Of a DNA stretch of 64,000 bases, positions 7,392-19,668 are shown one piece after another. The notes under the pieces are model-generated. The model was not told the DNA's origin and searched no databases. It saw only the letters and a list, made by a program, of their open reading frames with translations. Source of the DNA: Rhizobium sp. ASV20 (GTDB taxonomy: Bacteria; Pseudomonadota; Alphaproteobacteria; Rhizobiales; Rhizobiaceae); contig NZ_JAELTU010000009.1 of assembly GCF_016429015.1 (NCBI RefSeq), forward strand, positions 18,720-82,719. The letters are read 5' to 3'. Made by a program: the position numbers and the translations under genes. Numbering within the stretch: the stretch's first letter is position 1; each line of letters begins with the position of its first letter.

Positions 7392-7904
7392 TCAAGCCGA
7401 CTTTGCCGGTAATCGTCGCCAGCTATAGGCCTGCCCGGCTTCGGCACGCCGCGCGGTTGGTTGATAGTAATGCGGAATGCCCGGCAGCCGATTTTCCGAC
7501 AGCCGCTTCAATGCCGTTTCGTTGGTAACTGCGAAACTGTCGATCCCGACGCGCAGCATCAACGGAATCTGATCGATCAGCACATCCCCGACGGCCCGCA
7601 ATTCGCTCGTATAACCGAAGCGCTGGCGCAGCAACGAAGCGTGGCTGAAGGCACGGCCATCACTGAAAGCCGGAAACGCAACGGCAACGATCGCGAGGCG
7701 ATCAAGGTAAGGCTGAAGCCTGCTGACATCGTCTGCCGGCTTTATGACCACACCAAGGCCAGGTTCGTTGCTCTCTTCCGCCTTTGCGATGAGGGCATCG
7801 AGGCCAAGCAGCGGCTTTTGCGTCTCGGTTGCCTTCACCTCATCCGTTTCAATCACCCAGCCATCGTTTTCGACAAAACCGGTTTCCCGCCAGATTTTCG
7901 TCAT
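7392..7904 (-). CDS. DUF934 family protein, sulfite-reductase operon
   Basis: A protein of about 170 aa with the DUF934 pattern: LIAKAEESNEPGLGVVIKPADDV, then VAFPAFSDGRAFSHASLLRQRFGY and VGDVLIDQIPLMLRVGIDSF. The FPAFSDGR-x-FS block is the hallmark. Members sit next to sulfite or nitrite reductase genes in many proteobacteria; the biochemical role is not established. The ATG at 7904 has GGAG 8 bp upstream; an alternative ATG at 7910 is too close to it. The gene begins 13 bp after the cysI stop codon. Confidence 0.85.
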   Translation of the reverse strand: MTKIWRETGFVENDGWVIETDEVKATETQKPLLGLDALIAKAEESNEPGLGVVIKPADDVSRLQPYLDRLAIVAVAFPAFSDGRAFSHASLLRQRFGYTSELRAVGDVLIDQIPLMLRVGIDSFAVTNETALKRLSENRLPGIPHYYQPTARRAEAGQAYSWRRLPAKSA

Positions 7905-7916
7905 GCTCATCTCTCC

Positions 7917-9593
<1,677 letters not shown>

Positions 9594-9610
9594 GATTTCC
9601 TCGGGACTTC

Positions 9611-9925
9611 TCAGACTGCAATGAATTCAGGATCAGCAGCGGCGTAACCCGGCGCGTACTCCATCGTTGGGCCTTCGGCACGAATACGCTCACGCAGGCG
9701 CAGCGGCCAGAGCTTGCCATCGGTCTCGCGAACATCGACGAGGTTGACGTCGACGACCTTGTTGTCGGCATAGGCCTTCTTGCCGATCGCTTCCAAAGCA
9801 GCTTCCGCTTCAGCATGGCGAGCGACGAGCGCCTCCTGCAGCGATGTCACCCACTCACCATTCGCGTTCAGCCAAACGGCGACGCCATCGGTGAGCCGGT
9901 TTGCGGTCAGAACCTTGTCGACCAT
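9611..9925 (-). CDS. DUF2849 domain protein, sulfite-reductase operon
   Basis: A 104-aa protein of the DUF2849 family: LTANRLTDGVAVWLNANGEWV at the start, a charged helix (VARHAEAEAALEAIGKKA), then VVDVNLVDVRETDGKLWPLRLRERIRAEGPT. It lies 3 bp after cysG and 17 bp before cysI. This conserved placement in rhizobia suggests an accessory role in sulfite reduction, but none is proven. No signal peptide or membrane segment is seen. Confidence 0.82.
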   Translation of the reverse strand: MVDKVLTANRLTDGVAVWLNANGEWVTSLQEALVARHAEAEAALEAIGKKAYADNKVVDVNLVDVRETDGKLWPLRLRERIRAEGPTMEYAPGYAAADPEFIAV

Positions 9926-9928
9926 TAA

Positions 9929-11365
<1,437 letters not shown>

Positions 11366-11658
11366 CGTCATTCCAATTCGAAGTTCGCTGAATATCGCCT
11401 CAGCGGCCAAGAGATTGAAGAAACAGAAATTCTAATGCCCCTGCGTGAGCGTATTCTTTTGCTCGACAAGGCAAGGATTTGAGCAAAACTCACCGGGCGA
11501 GCAGATTGATTTAAATACAGGAAATCTATAGACTTTTAGAATTCACTATGGTCCCCGGCGATTTCATTGCCTGTGGCAAACGCCGCGTCATCGTCTTTTG
11601 CGCATTTCGCCCGACGGGCAATCCCGCTAGATTGGATGAAATTTTTCGGAGCATTTCC

Positions 11659-12246
11659 TTGTCGGACAACACGATCGCAGCCCGCCTTCTCGACGTCGTC
11701 GAACATGACATACTGCCGCTGACCCGAAAGGGAGTGGCGGCAGGAAACAAGGTTTTCGGAGCGGCAATCCTCCGCAAATCCGACCTCTCCCTTGTCATTG
11801 CCGAAACCAACAACGAGTTGGAAAATCCGCTCTGGCACGGAGAAGTGCACGCGCTGAAGCGCTTTTACGAACTGGGCGAGAAGCCGGCGACCAAGGATCT
11901 GATCTTCCTGTCGACCCACGAACCGTGCACCATGTGCATGTCGGCCATCACCTGGGCTGGTTTCGACAATTTCTATTATTTCTTCAGCCACGAGGATTCC
12001 CGGGATGCGTTTGCAATCCCGCATGATCTCAAGATCTTGAAGGAAGTCTTCGGTCTGGAGCCGGGCGGCTATCGCCGAAGCAACGCGTTCTGGAGCAGCT
12101 TTGCGATTTCCGATCTGGTCGAGACGGAAGCGGATCCACGCAAAGGCGAACTGAAGGGGCAGACGGCGCGTATCAAGGCAGCCTATGCCGGATTGTCCGA
12201 CAGCTACCAGGCGTCGAAGAGCGACAACGACATCCCCCTGAACTGA
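11659..12246 (+). CDS. Nucleoside/nucleobase deaminase family protein (zinc CDA fold)
   Basis: A zinc-dependent cytidine/guanine-deaminase-fold enzyme. The zinc and proton-shuttle motif H-x-E is seen in LWHGEVHAL, and the second zinc motif PCTMC in HEPCTMCMSAITW. Substrate is uncertain; similar rhizobial proteins are annotated as nucleoside deaminases. I prefer a TTG start at 11659 with CGGAG 7 bp upstream (195 aa), because the extension to an ATG at 11548 adds a low-complexity N-terminus unlike the family. The C-terminus has a ~60-residue extension ending in DNDIPLN. It is followed 22 bp later by mazG, so the two may share a transcript concerned with nucleotide hygiene. Confidence 0.8.
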   Translation: MSDNTIAARLLDVVEHDILPLTRKGVAAGNKVFGAAILRKSDLSLVIAETNNELENPLWHGEVHALKRFYELGEKPATKDLIFLSTHEPCTMCMSAITWAGFDNFYYFFSHEDSRDAFAIPHDLKILKEVFGLEPGGYRRSNAFWSSFAISDLVETEADPRKGELKGQTARIKAAYAGLSDSYQASKSDNDIPLN

Positions 12247-12268
12247 ATCAGCAAGACCCGAGGCAACG

Positions 12269-13117
12269 ATGGAAGCATCGCGAGACATTTCCCGTCTGAT
12301 CGACATCATGGCGGCGCTGCGAAATCCCGAGAGCGGCTGCCCTTGGGATATCGTCCAGACCTTCGATACCATCAAGCCCTATACGATCGAGGAGGCCTAT
12401 GAGGTCGCGGATGCGATCGAGCGCAAGGATAATGACGATCTTTGCGACGAGCTCGGCGATCTCCTGCTTCAGGTTGTCTTCCATGCCCGAATCGCCGAGG
12501 AGGCCGGCGTCTTTTCCTTCGGCGACGTCGTGCATGCCATCACCCGCAAGATGATCCGCCGCCATCCGCATGTCTTTGCTGTCTCCGACGCCAAGACCGA
12601 AGATGCGGTGACGCTGCAATGGGATCGGATCAAGGCGGAAGAAAAGCGCGAACGAGCCGAACGCCGCGCCAAGAGCGGCATTACGGAAGATTTCAAGGCC
12701 GGCTACCTGGGCTCGGTGCAACGGACCTTCCCTGCCCTGACGGAAGCTTTGAAGTTGCAGGAACGGGCAGCCAAGGTCGGCTTCGATTGGTCGGCGCCGG
12801 AACCGATCCTGGACAAGATCGAAGAGGAGATCGGCGAGCTACGAGTAGCGCTCGCAAGCGGCGACAAGGCGAAAGTCACCGATGAACTCGGCGACTTGAT
12901 CTTTGCCGTCGTCAATATCGGCCGCCATGTGAACACCGACCCCGAACAGGCCCTGCGCGGCACGAACACCAAGTTCCGCCGCCGCTTCCATCACATCGAG
13001 ACGACACTCGAAGCTGAAGGCGAGACGCTTGAGGGCGCTTCGCTGGAGCGCATGGAGGAAATCTGGCAGTCGGCCAAGGCTATCGAACGGCAGCTTGGCG
13101 GCGTAAAGACCGCCTAG
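12269..13117 (+). CDS. mazG: Nucleoside triphosphate pyrophosphohydrolase
   Basis: Hydrolyses NTPs and dNTPs to the monophosphate and pyrophosphate, cleaning abnormal nucleotides and influencing ppGpp. The 282-aa protein has two all-alpha MazG domains. The first carries NPESGCPWDIVQT and the metal-binding EEAYEVADAI plus DELGDLLLQVVFHA. The second has EEIGELRVAL and DELGDLIFAVVNIGRH, so both sites look intact. Length fits the E. coli-type enzyme. It lies 22 bp after the deaminase gene and is convergent with hflX, 6 bp apart with no obvious terminator between them. Confidence 0.93.
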   Translation: MEASRDISRLIDIMAALRNPESGCPWDIVQTFDTIKPYTIEEAYEVADAIERKDNDDLCDELGDLLLQVVFHARIAEEAGVFSFGDVVHAITRKMIRRHPHVFAVSDAKTEDAVTLQWDRIKAEEKRERAERRAKSGITEDFKAGYLGSVQRTFPALTEALKLQERAAKVGFDWSAPEPILDKIEEEIGELRVALASGDKAKVTDELGDLIFAVVNIGRHVNTDPEQALRGTNTKFRRRFHHIETTLEAEGETLEGASLERMEEIWQSAKAIERQLGGVKTA

Positions 13118-13123
13118 AAGCCC

Positions 13124-14458
13124 CTATTCCCAATCCTCGCGCTGCGGCTTCGGGCCATTGCCCATGCGCCGCTCCAGTTCGACCGCCTCGGTCTCCGTCA
13201 GGCGCACTTCGAGCGTGACAGTGCCGTCCTCATTGTCCTCGCGATTGTCGACGATGGCGTGATTGTACAGCCAAGGCAGCAACGCCAGTTTCTCCACGGG
13301 CAGCGTGATGGTCGTTTCCGTCAAAACGCCGGAGAGACGCCGGCTGATTTCATCCATCAGACGATCGACGCCTTCACCGCTCTTCGCGGAAACAGCAATG
13401 ACGTTTTCCGTCGTCGATGCCTTCTGAACGATGGCGTCGTGTGCTTCCGGCTCCAGGCGGTCGATCTTGTTCCAGACCTCGAGAATGCGCTCGGCGCCCT
13501 CAGCTTCACCGATGCCGAGATCGCCAAGGATGCGCATGACATCGGCGCTCTGGACCTGATTGTCGTCATCCGACAGATCGCGCACATGGAGGATGAGGTC
13601 AGCTTCCAGCACCTCTTCCAGCGTCGCACGAAACGCCGCCACAAGATGCGTCGGCAGATCCGAGATGAAACCGACGGTATCGGAGAGGATGACGGTGCGG
13701 CCGTGCGGCAGCTTCATGCGGCGCAGCGTCGGATCGAGCGTCGCAAACAACATGTCTTCGGCGAGAACGCCCGCGCCGGTGATGCGGTTGAACAGCGTCG
13801 ACTTTCCGGCATTGGTATAGCCGACCAGTGCCACGATCGGATGCGGCACCTTCCGGCGCTTGGCGCGATGCAGCTGACGAGTTCGGACGACCTGCTCGAG
13901 CTCTCGCTCCAGCCGGATGATCCGTTCCTGCAGCATGCGTCGGTCGGCTTCGATCTGCGTTTCACCGGGACCGCCCATGAAACCCGCGCCGCCACGCTGG
14001 CGCTCAAGGTGGGTCCAGCTTCGAACCAGACGGCCCTTCTGATAATTCAGATGCGCAAGCTCGACCTGCAGCGTGCCTTCCTTGGTGGACGCACGGCGTC
14101 CGAAAATTTCAAGAATGAGGCCGGTACGGTCGATGACCTTGGCGTTCCATGCCTTCTCGAGATTGCGCTGCTGCACCGGCGTCAAGGGATGATCGACGAT
14201 GACAAGCCCGGCATTGAACTCGTCGAGCAGCGCAAGGATTTCCTCGATCTTTCCGGTGCCGAGCAGTGTTGCCGGCCGCGGATCGTTGATCGGGACAATC
14301 GAGCCGTTGACGACTTCAAGGTCGATGGCAAGCGCAAGACCCTTGGCCTCCTCCAGCCGGCTTTCGGGCGGGCGCGAGATGGAGATGGCGCTATCGGCCT
14401 GAGCGGAGCGCGCCGCACGCGCCTGTTTCAATACAGGCACGACGACGACAGCGCGCAT
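13124..14458 (-). CDS. hflX: Ribosome-associated GTPase HflX
   Basis: A 444-aa GTPase that binds 50S subunits and rescues stalled ribosomes under stress. The N-terminal HflX domain includes AGLVIDHPLTPVQQRNLEK, and the family glycine-rich linker is GGAGFMGGPGETQIE. The G domain has G1 GYTNAGKST, G3 DTVGF and G4 NKID. The last gene of the ntrY-ntrX-dat-hfq-hflX series, it starts 78 bp after hfq, an association seen in many proteobacteria. Confidence 0.95.
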   Translation of the reverse strand: MRAVVVVPVLKQARAARSAQADSAISISRPPESRLEEAKGLALAIDLEVVNGSIVPINDPRPATLLGTGKIEEILALLDEFNAGLVIVDHPLTPVQQRNLEKAWNAKVIDRTGLILEIFGRRASTKEGTLQVELAHLNYQKGRLVRSWTHLERQRGGAGFMGGPGETQIEADRRMLQERIIRLERELEQVVRTRQLHRAKRRKVPHPIVALVGYTNAGKSTLFNRITGAGVLAEDMLFATLDPTLRRMKLPHGRTVILSDTVGFISDLPTHLVAAFRATLEEVLEADLILHVRDLSDDDNQVQSADVMRILGDLGIGEAEGAERILEVWNKIDRLEPEAHDAIVQKASTTENVIAVSAKSGEGVDRLMDEISRRLSGVLTETTITLPVEKLALLPWLYNHAIVDNREDNEDGTVTLEVRLTETEAVELERRMGNGPKPQREDWE

Positions 14459-14536
14459 ATCATCCCGGTGCTTTACAGTCTCCGGGATGAGGGAATCATT
14501 TTTGGTATCGCGTGTCGTGATAGTAGAAAGTCCTGG

Positions 14537-14779
14537 TTAGGATGCGGCTTCTTCGCTCTCGAACATCTGCATGGGCTGACCCGGCATGATCGTCGAGATC
14601 GCATGCTTGTAAACGAGCTGCGAATGGCCATCGCGGCGGAGCAGAACACAGAAATTGTCGAACGAGGTCACGACACCTGTGAGCTTCACGCCGTTAATCA
14701 AAAAAATTGTCAGTGAAATCTTTTGCTTGCGAACAGTATTGAGAAACAAGTCCTGCAAGTTCTGAGAACGTTCCGCCAT
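14537..14779 (-). CDS. hfq: RNA chaperone Hfq
   Basis: An 80-aa Sm-like hexameric chaperone that pairs small RNAs with mRNAs; in rhizobia it also controls nitrogen-fixation regulators. Sm1 ([18 protein letters not shown]) and Sm2 ([10 protein letters not shown]) motifs are intact. The proximal-face QNLQD and the distal YKH residues are conserved, and the C-terminal tail is short, as usual in alphaproteobacteria. It sits between dat and hflX. Confidence 0.97.
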
Positions 14780-14801
14780 CGCGCCGCTTCTTTCTTTTTT
14801 G

Positions 14802-14831
14802 CCGACCTAAGTCGGTGAAATATCATGATAT
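14802..14831. promoter_or_regulatory. Two palindromes in the hfq upstream region
   Basis: CCGAC-ctaa-GTCGG (14802-14815) and a perfect 12-bp palindrome ATATCATGATAT (14820-14831) lie side by side, 23-52 bp before the hfq start. They could be operator half-sites or a 5'-UTR hairpin. No T-run follows on the minus strand, so they do not look like a terminator for the upstream gene. Confidence 0.3.
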
Positions 14832-14888
14832 ACAGAAACCCCGGGACCGGAGATGCCCTCATTCTCTCCTACCCAGCGCATGTTGGTA

Positions 14889-15752
14889 TCAAATCACAGT
14901 CTTTTCCGCAACGTCGAAAAAGGCTTCGCGAATTTTCTGTGACATGCTGCCCGGATGGCCGTTGGCGATGGTTTCCCCATCGATCGAAACGACCGGAAAG
15001 CAGATGCTTGTTGCCGCCGTGATGAAGACTTCGCGCGCCTTCATCATCTCCTCGACGGAGAAGAATCGCTCGACAATCGACACGTCGAGCTTGGCCGCGA
15101 CATCCAACAGGGTCGTGCGAGTGATGCCGCGCAGAATGCCGTGCTCGGCCGGTCGCGTCACGAGATTTCCGTCATGATCCACAACCCAGACGTTGGTGGC
15201 GGCCCCTTCCTTCACCATGCCGTTGTGATCGATATAGATCGCTTCCTGCGCTCCGGCTTCCTTGGCCTGCTGGCGGGCCATCGCGTTCGGCAACAGGCCG
15301 ACCGATTTGATATCGACGCGATCCCAGCGGTTGTCACGGACGGTGATCGCCTTGATGCCATTGGCGTTTTTCTTCGCGATGGCGGACTGGTCAGTGCTCT
15401 TGGCGGTGACGACGATCGACGATGGTGTGCCGGCCGGCGGGAAAACGTGATCGCGCCTAGCAACACCGCGCGTGACCTGCAGGTAGAACAGGCCGTTGCG
15501 GACGTGGTTGCGGCGCAGCGTCTCGCGAATCACGAGAACGAGCGCCGCGCGTGCCATCGGCCACGCAATGCGCAGTTCGCTCAGCGAGCGGTTGAGCCGA
15601 TCGAGATGGCGCGTCAGATCGACGATCACACCATGGCGCACCTCGCAAACCTCGTAGACGCCATCGGCAAACTGATAGCCCCGATCCTCGATATGCACCG
15701 TTGCATCGCTATGACTGACGTAGCGACCGTTCACATAAGCTATTCTCGGCAT
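14889..15752 (-). CDS. dat: D-amino-acid aminotransferase, class IV PLP enzyme
   Basis: A 287-aa fold-type IV transaminase that interconverts D-amino acids and 2-oxo acids, supplying D-Ala or D-Glu for peptidoglycan. It opens with YVNGRYVSHSDATVHIEDRGYQFADGVYEV cut into the typical blocks (YVNG, DRGYQF). The PLP lysine lies in WDRVDIKSVGLLPN, and the carboxylate-binding EGAATNVWVV and TAATSICFPV blocks are present. It cannot be told from branched-chain family members by motif alone. It is the third gene of the ntrY-ntrX series, 48 bp after ntrX. Confidence 0.88.
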   Translation of the reverse strand: MPRIAYVNGRYVSHSDATVHIEDRGYQFADGVYEVCEVRHGVIVDLTRHLDRLNRSLSELRIAWPMARAALVLVIRETLRRNHVRNGLFYLQVTRGVARRDHVFPPAGTPSSIVVTAKSTDQSAIAKKNANGIKAITVRDNRWDRVDIKSVGLLPNAMARQQAKEAGAQEAIYIDHNGMVKEGAATNVWVVDHDGNLVTRPAEHGILRGITRTTLLDVAAKLDVSIVERFFSVEEMMKAREVFITAATSICFPVVSIDGETIANGHPGSMSQKIREAFFDVAEKTVI

Positions 15753-15800
15753 AAAAGCCCCTGATCAGAATTCGGTAATTTCGAAGCGGCCTGTAGTCGC

Positions 15801-17165
15801 TCAGACACCCAGCGACTTGAGCTTGCGATGCAGCGCCGAACGTTCCATTCCGACAAATTCCGCTGTACGCGAGATATTGCCGCCAAAGCGGTTGATCTGA
15901 GCGATGAGATAATCGCGCTCGAACATTTCGCGCGCTTCGCGCAGCGGCAAAGTCATGATGTGGTAGTCGTTCTTGGCGGAAACCTTCGGCAGCATGTCGC
16001 CCAGGTCTGTGGGCAGCATCTCCGCAGTGATCGGCGTGTCCGCGCCATCGGAGCGCGCCAAAATCATCAGACGCTCGATGTTGTTGCGCAGCTGCCGGAT
16101 GTTGCCGGGCCAGTCATGGGCCTGCAGCACGGCCATGGCGTCATCGCCGATCCGGCGCGGACGAATGCCGGCCTGTTCGGAAATCTGGCGCATGAGCTGG
16201 TCGACGAGGAACGGGATGTCCTCGCGTCGTTCGGCAAGCGCGGGAACACGAACCGGGACGACGGCCAGGCGATGATAGAGATCTTCGCGGAACAGACCCT
16301 CGGCAATGTGGCTTTCGAGATTGTAAGCCGTGGATGAGATGATGCGCACATCCACCTTCACCCGCTTCGAACCACCGACGCGCTCGAACTGCTGATCGAC
16401 GAGCACACGCAGGATCTTGTTCTGCGTCTCGCGCGGCATTTCACCGACTTCATCGAGATAGAGGATGCCGCGATGGGCTTCCTCCAGAGCACCGATCTTG
16501 CGCGCCTGGCCTGGAGAACCTTCGGTGCCAAAAAGGGCGATTTCCATGCGCTCCGGCGTGATCGCCGCTGCATTGAGGGCGACGAAGGGACCGTTCGCGC
16601 GGGTCGACTTCTTGTGAATCATACGGGCCACCAGCTCCTTGCCGGAGCCGGAGGGGCCGAAGATCATCACGCGGCTGTTGGTTGGCGCCACCTTGTCGAT
16701 GGTCTGGCGAAGCTGCGAGACGGCAACCGATGTGCCGATCAGTTCCACCGCATCGCCGGTGCGGCGCTTCAATTCCGAAACCTCTCGCTTCAGCTTCGAA
16801 TTTTCCAGCGCGCGCTCGGCAATCAGGATCAACCGGTCAGCCTTGAAGGGCTTCTCGATGAAGTCGAAGGCCCCGCGCTTGATGGCGGAAACCGCCGTTT
16901 CTATGTTGCCGTGGCCGGAGATCATAACCACAGGCAATTCCGGATGCCGCGCCTTGATCTCGTCCAGCAATGCGAGACCGTCGAGCTTGCTGCCCTGCAT
17001 CCAGATATCGAGAAAGATCAGCCTCGGCGCTCGGTCGGAAATCGCCGCAAGCGCACTGTCGCTATCGTGCGCAGTACGGGTTTCATGCCCCTCATCCGAA
17101 AGAATTCCCGAAACGATTTCGCGAATGTCTTCCTCGTCGTCGACTACGAGAATATCAGATGCCAT
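15801..17165 (-). CDS. ntrX: Nitrogen-assimilation response regulator NtrX
   Basis: Response regulator paired with NtrY (454 aa): receiver domain with phospho-acceptor D53 (IFLDIW), AAA+ domain with Walker A GPSGSGKE at 170-177 and Walker B ILYLDEVGEM, and a Fis-type HTH at the C-terminus (GNISRTAEFVGMERSALHRK). The sigma-54-contacting GAFTGA loop of NtrC proteins is missing: the segment reads FGTEGSPGQARKIGALEEA. It may therefore not activate sigma-54. The ATG at 17165 lies inside the ntrY 3' end and has GGAAAG before it; a longer start at 17213 would extend much further into ntrY. Confidence 0.95.
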   Translation of the reverse strand: MASDILVVDDEEDIREIVSGILSDEGHETRTAHDSDSALAAISDRAPRLIFLDIWMQGSKLDGLALLDEIKARHPELPVVMISGHGNIETAVSAIKRGAFDFIEKPFKADRLILIAERALENSKLKREVSELKRRTGDAVELIGTSVAVSQLRQTIDKVAPTNSRVMIFGPSGSGKELVARMIHKKSTRANGPFVALNAAAITPERMEIALFGTEGSPGQARKIGALEEAHRGILYLDEVGEMPRETQNKILRVLVDQQFERVGGSKRVKVDVRIISSTAYNLESHIAEGLFREDLYHRLAVVPVRVPALAERREDIPFLVDQLMRQISEQAGIRPRRIGDDAMAVLQAHDWPGNIRQLRNNIERLMILARSDGADTPITAEMLPTDLGDMLPKVSAKNDYHIMTLPLREAREMFERDYLIAQINRFGGNISRTAEFVGMERSALHRKLKSLGV

Positions 17166-19428
17166 AGACGCTTTCCTTATCGCTTTCTGTCTGGGCGACG
17201 GCGGCCTGCTCACGTCGCGGCAAATGCACGCGGATCATGGCTCCCCTGCCCTGGTCGAATTCGGCGGGGGCGTCGTGAAGTTCGAGCTGCCCGCCATGGT
17301 CTTCAATGATCTTCTTGACGATTGCGAGGCCCAGGCCCGTGCCCTTGTCGCGCATCGTCATGTAGGGTTCGAGAATGCTGTGACGGTTTTCCACCGGCAA
17401 GCCGCGGCCATTGTCGATGATATCGACGGTAAAGCGATCGCGGTCTTGATCCAGGGAGGCACGCACGAGAACTTTAGGCTGTTCCCGCGCTTCGTCACTT
17501 GGCACCCCTTCAATTGCTTCGACAGCGTTCTTGATAAGATTGCCGAAGGCCTGGCCAAGCATCCGCGTATCGAACATGCCTTCGAGCCGTTCACTGCCCA
17601 GCTCTCGTTCGAACTTGACGTGATTGTTGCCCATTTCGCGCAGGAAAACCGAATCGCGCAGGATGTCGCGAAGGTCGCTCGGCTCCATGGTCGGCTTGGG
17701 CATGCGGGCGAATGAAGAGAACTCGTCGACCATGCGGCCGATATCGCCAACCTGCCGGATAATCGTATCCGTGCATTGATCGAAAACCGGGCGGTCGGCT
17801 TCGGCGATGTTCTTACCGAAACGCCGGCGGATGCGCTCTGCCGAAAGCTGGATCGGCGTCAACGGATTCTTGATTTCATGCGCGATGCGACGTGCGACGT
17901 CTGCCCAGGCGGTGGAGCGCTGCGCGATCACCAAATCGGTGATGTCGTCAAGCGTGATCACGTAGGATTCGTTGGCGTCGCGCGATTCTTCCCGCGTCAC
18001 CTGGACGCTTAACGTCCGCACCGTCCCACCGCGCACGAGGCTGATCTGCTTGCGGAAATCGTTGCGATGGCGCGTCGTCGCCTCGGTTACGACCTGCTCG
18101 ACCTCAGGCGCGATCTCTGCCAGATTCTGGCCAACGAGTTCGTCGCTGGTCAGTCCGAGCAGATCTGCGGCGGAGGTATTGACGATCGTGATGCGGTGAT
18201 CGTGCTCGACACCTATTACGGCCGCGGTCACGCCAGAAAGCACCGCTTCGATGAAACGGCGGCGGTCGTCGACCTCGTCCTTCGCCTCAAGAATTTCATC
18301 GCGCTGCGTCCGGATTTCCGAAATCATCTTGTTGAAGGTACGCGACAGGCTGCCGACGTCGCCATCCGCCGAGCGAACAGGCACGAGCACGTTCATGTTG
18401 CCGGAGGCGACATTATCAGCTGCGCTGATGAGAAGACGGATTGGTCGAACGATGCGGTCGGCAATGGCGATGGCAGTCCATATCGCCGCCAAAAGCACGA
18501 TCAACGCAAAGCCGATATAGAGAACCGCAAAGGCGATCTGCAGGGACATGCGTCCCTCTTCCATCGCCTTGTATTCAACAGTGTTGTCTTCCACCATGCG
18601 CATGGCATTCATGACGCGTGGATCGACTGCGCGCACCGTATAGAGAAACGAACCCGGGATTTCGTCCAGCTTGATAACAGCGCCGACGAGATTGGTCACA
18701 CCGGGCGGAATGAGCGTCGGCTGGCCATTGGCCGAGGAATCCAGCGCATCTTTCGGGATGGCCGGAAGTGGTCGTTCAGTCTTGATTTCCGCCTGAACGA
18801 TGGCGCTGCCGTCCCGGCGAACGAGGAACGCGCCGAGCAAGCCGCGACCGCGTGCCTGGCGCGTCATCAGATCGGCAAAACCGGTGCGGTCGAGGCTGTA
18901 AAGCGAACGATTGCGCTCCAGATCGTTCGCCATCGACACCGTCTGCCCCTGCAGATAGCTGGCGTTCTCCATCAGATAGGCCTGAGCGACATTCTGCGAG
19001 GAACTGATGATCTGCTGCGTGCGCACGCCAAACCAGCGATCGAGACCGACATTCAACGTGAGGCTTGCGACAATGGCGACCAGAATGGCCGGCGTGATCG
19101 CGACGATGGAGAAAAGGGCTACGATGCGGATATGCAGACGCGCTGCCGCACGGCCCCGGCTGCGCGCCTTCATCAGCCGCGCAACCTCGCGTACGATCAG
19201 CGCAATCAGCCCGAACACAAACAGGCCGTTAATGACGACGGAGGTAAAGACAACCGAGGATGTCGGGGCAATCGGTGTGAGACCGAGAAGCATCAGCAGC
19301 GTGGCGATCGCGCACAGAAGCGCACCGCCGGCCAGAACAAGGCCAGGTAGGGCGAAGGAAGCACGACGGTCTGTCACCTTGACAACCGCCTCGTCGCTCG
19401 CCGCCGGCGACACCGCGTCCTTGATCAT
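17155..19428 (-). CDS. ntrY: Nitrogen-regulation sensor histidine kinase NtrY
   Basis: Membrane sensor kinase for NtrX, involved in nitrogen and redox responses. Two hydrophobic helices near the N-terminus (FALPGLVLAGGALL; NGLFVFGLIALIV) and further ones (FSIVAITPAILVAIVA; VLYIGFALIVLLAAIW) frame a periplasmic sensing region. HAMP follows (ADRIVRPIRLLISAA), then PAS (VLSGVTAAVIGVEHD), HisKA with the phospho-histidine about residue 517 ([13 protein letters not shown]), and HATPase blocks NLIKNAVEA, DNGRGLP and GTGLGLAIVKK. The ATG at 19428 is chosen for GGAG at 9 bp. It overlaps ntrX by 11 bp. Confidence 0.94.
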   Translation of the reverse strand: MIKDAVSPAASDEAVVKVTDRRASFALPGLVLAGGALLCAIATLLMLLGLTPIAPTSSVVFTSVVINGLFVFGLIALIVREVARLMKARSRGRAAARLHIRIVALFSIVAITPAILVAIVASLTLNVGLDRWFGVRTQQIISSSQNVAQAYLMENASYLQGQTVSMANDLERNRSLYSLDRTGFADLMTRQARGRGLLGAFLVRRDGSAIVQAEIKTERPLPAIPKDALDSSANGQPTLIPPGVTNLVGAVIKLDEIPGSFLYTVRAVDPRVMNAMRMVEDNTVEYKAMEEGRMSLQIAFAVLYIGFALIVLLAAIWTAIAIADRIVRPIRLLISAADNVASGNMNVLVPVRSADGDVGSLSRTFNKMISEIRTQRDEILEAKDEVDDRRRFIEAVLSGVTAAVIGVEHDHRITIVNTSAADLLGLTSDELVGQNLAEIAPEVEQVVTEATTRHRNDFRKQISLVRGGTVRTLSVQVTREESRDANESYVITLDDITDLVIAQRSTAWADVARRIAHEIKNPLTPIQLSAERIRRRFGKNIAEADRPVFDQCTDTIIRQVGDIGRMVDEFSSFARMPKPTMEPSDLRDILRDSVFLREMGNNHVKFERELGSERLEGMFDTRMLGQAFGNLIKNAVEAIEGVPSDEAREQPKVLVRASLDQDRDRFTVDIIDNGRGLPVENRHSILEPYMTMRDKGTGLGLAIVKKIIEDHGGQLELHDAPAEFDQGRGAMIRVHLPRREQAAVAQTESDKESVYGI

Positions 19429-19668
19429 TCCCATCATCTCCACACCCGAACGACAATCGGCAATTTGCCGATCTGCGCCCACCAGTCCGACTAAAGCACA
19501 AGCGCCTGGCTAGGCCGAAACTGTCATCCGGATTCGCCACAAAGCGAAACCATTAATTCAAATCATATCTGCAACACATTGAAAAATCGCACGAAATCCC
19601 ACCTCAATGGAAAAACGTCAGACGAATCATCATCGCAGGAACGACGAATCTCCTGCGTGACCTTTAAG

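Noticed and set aside
13259..14716. A 485-codon plus-strand open frame across hflX and hfq
   Set aside because: It runs antisense through two confidently identified genes and encodes low-complexity His/Arg/Asp-rich sequence typical of G+C-rich shadows.
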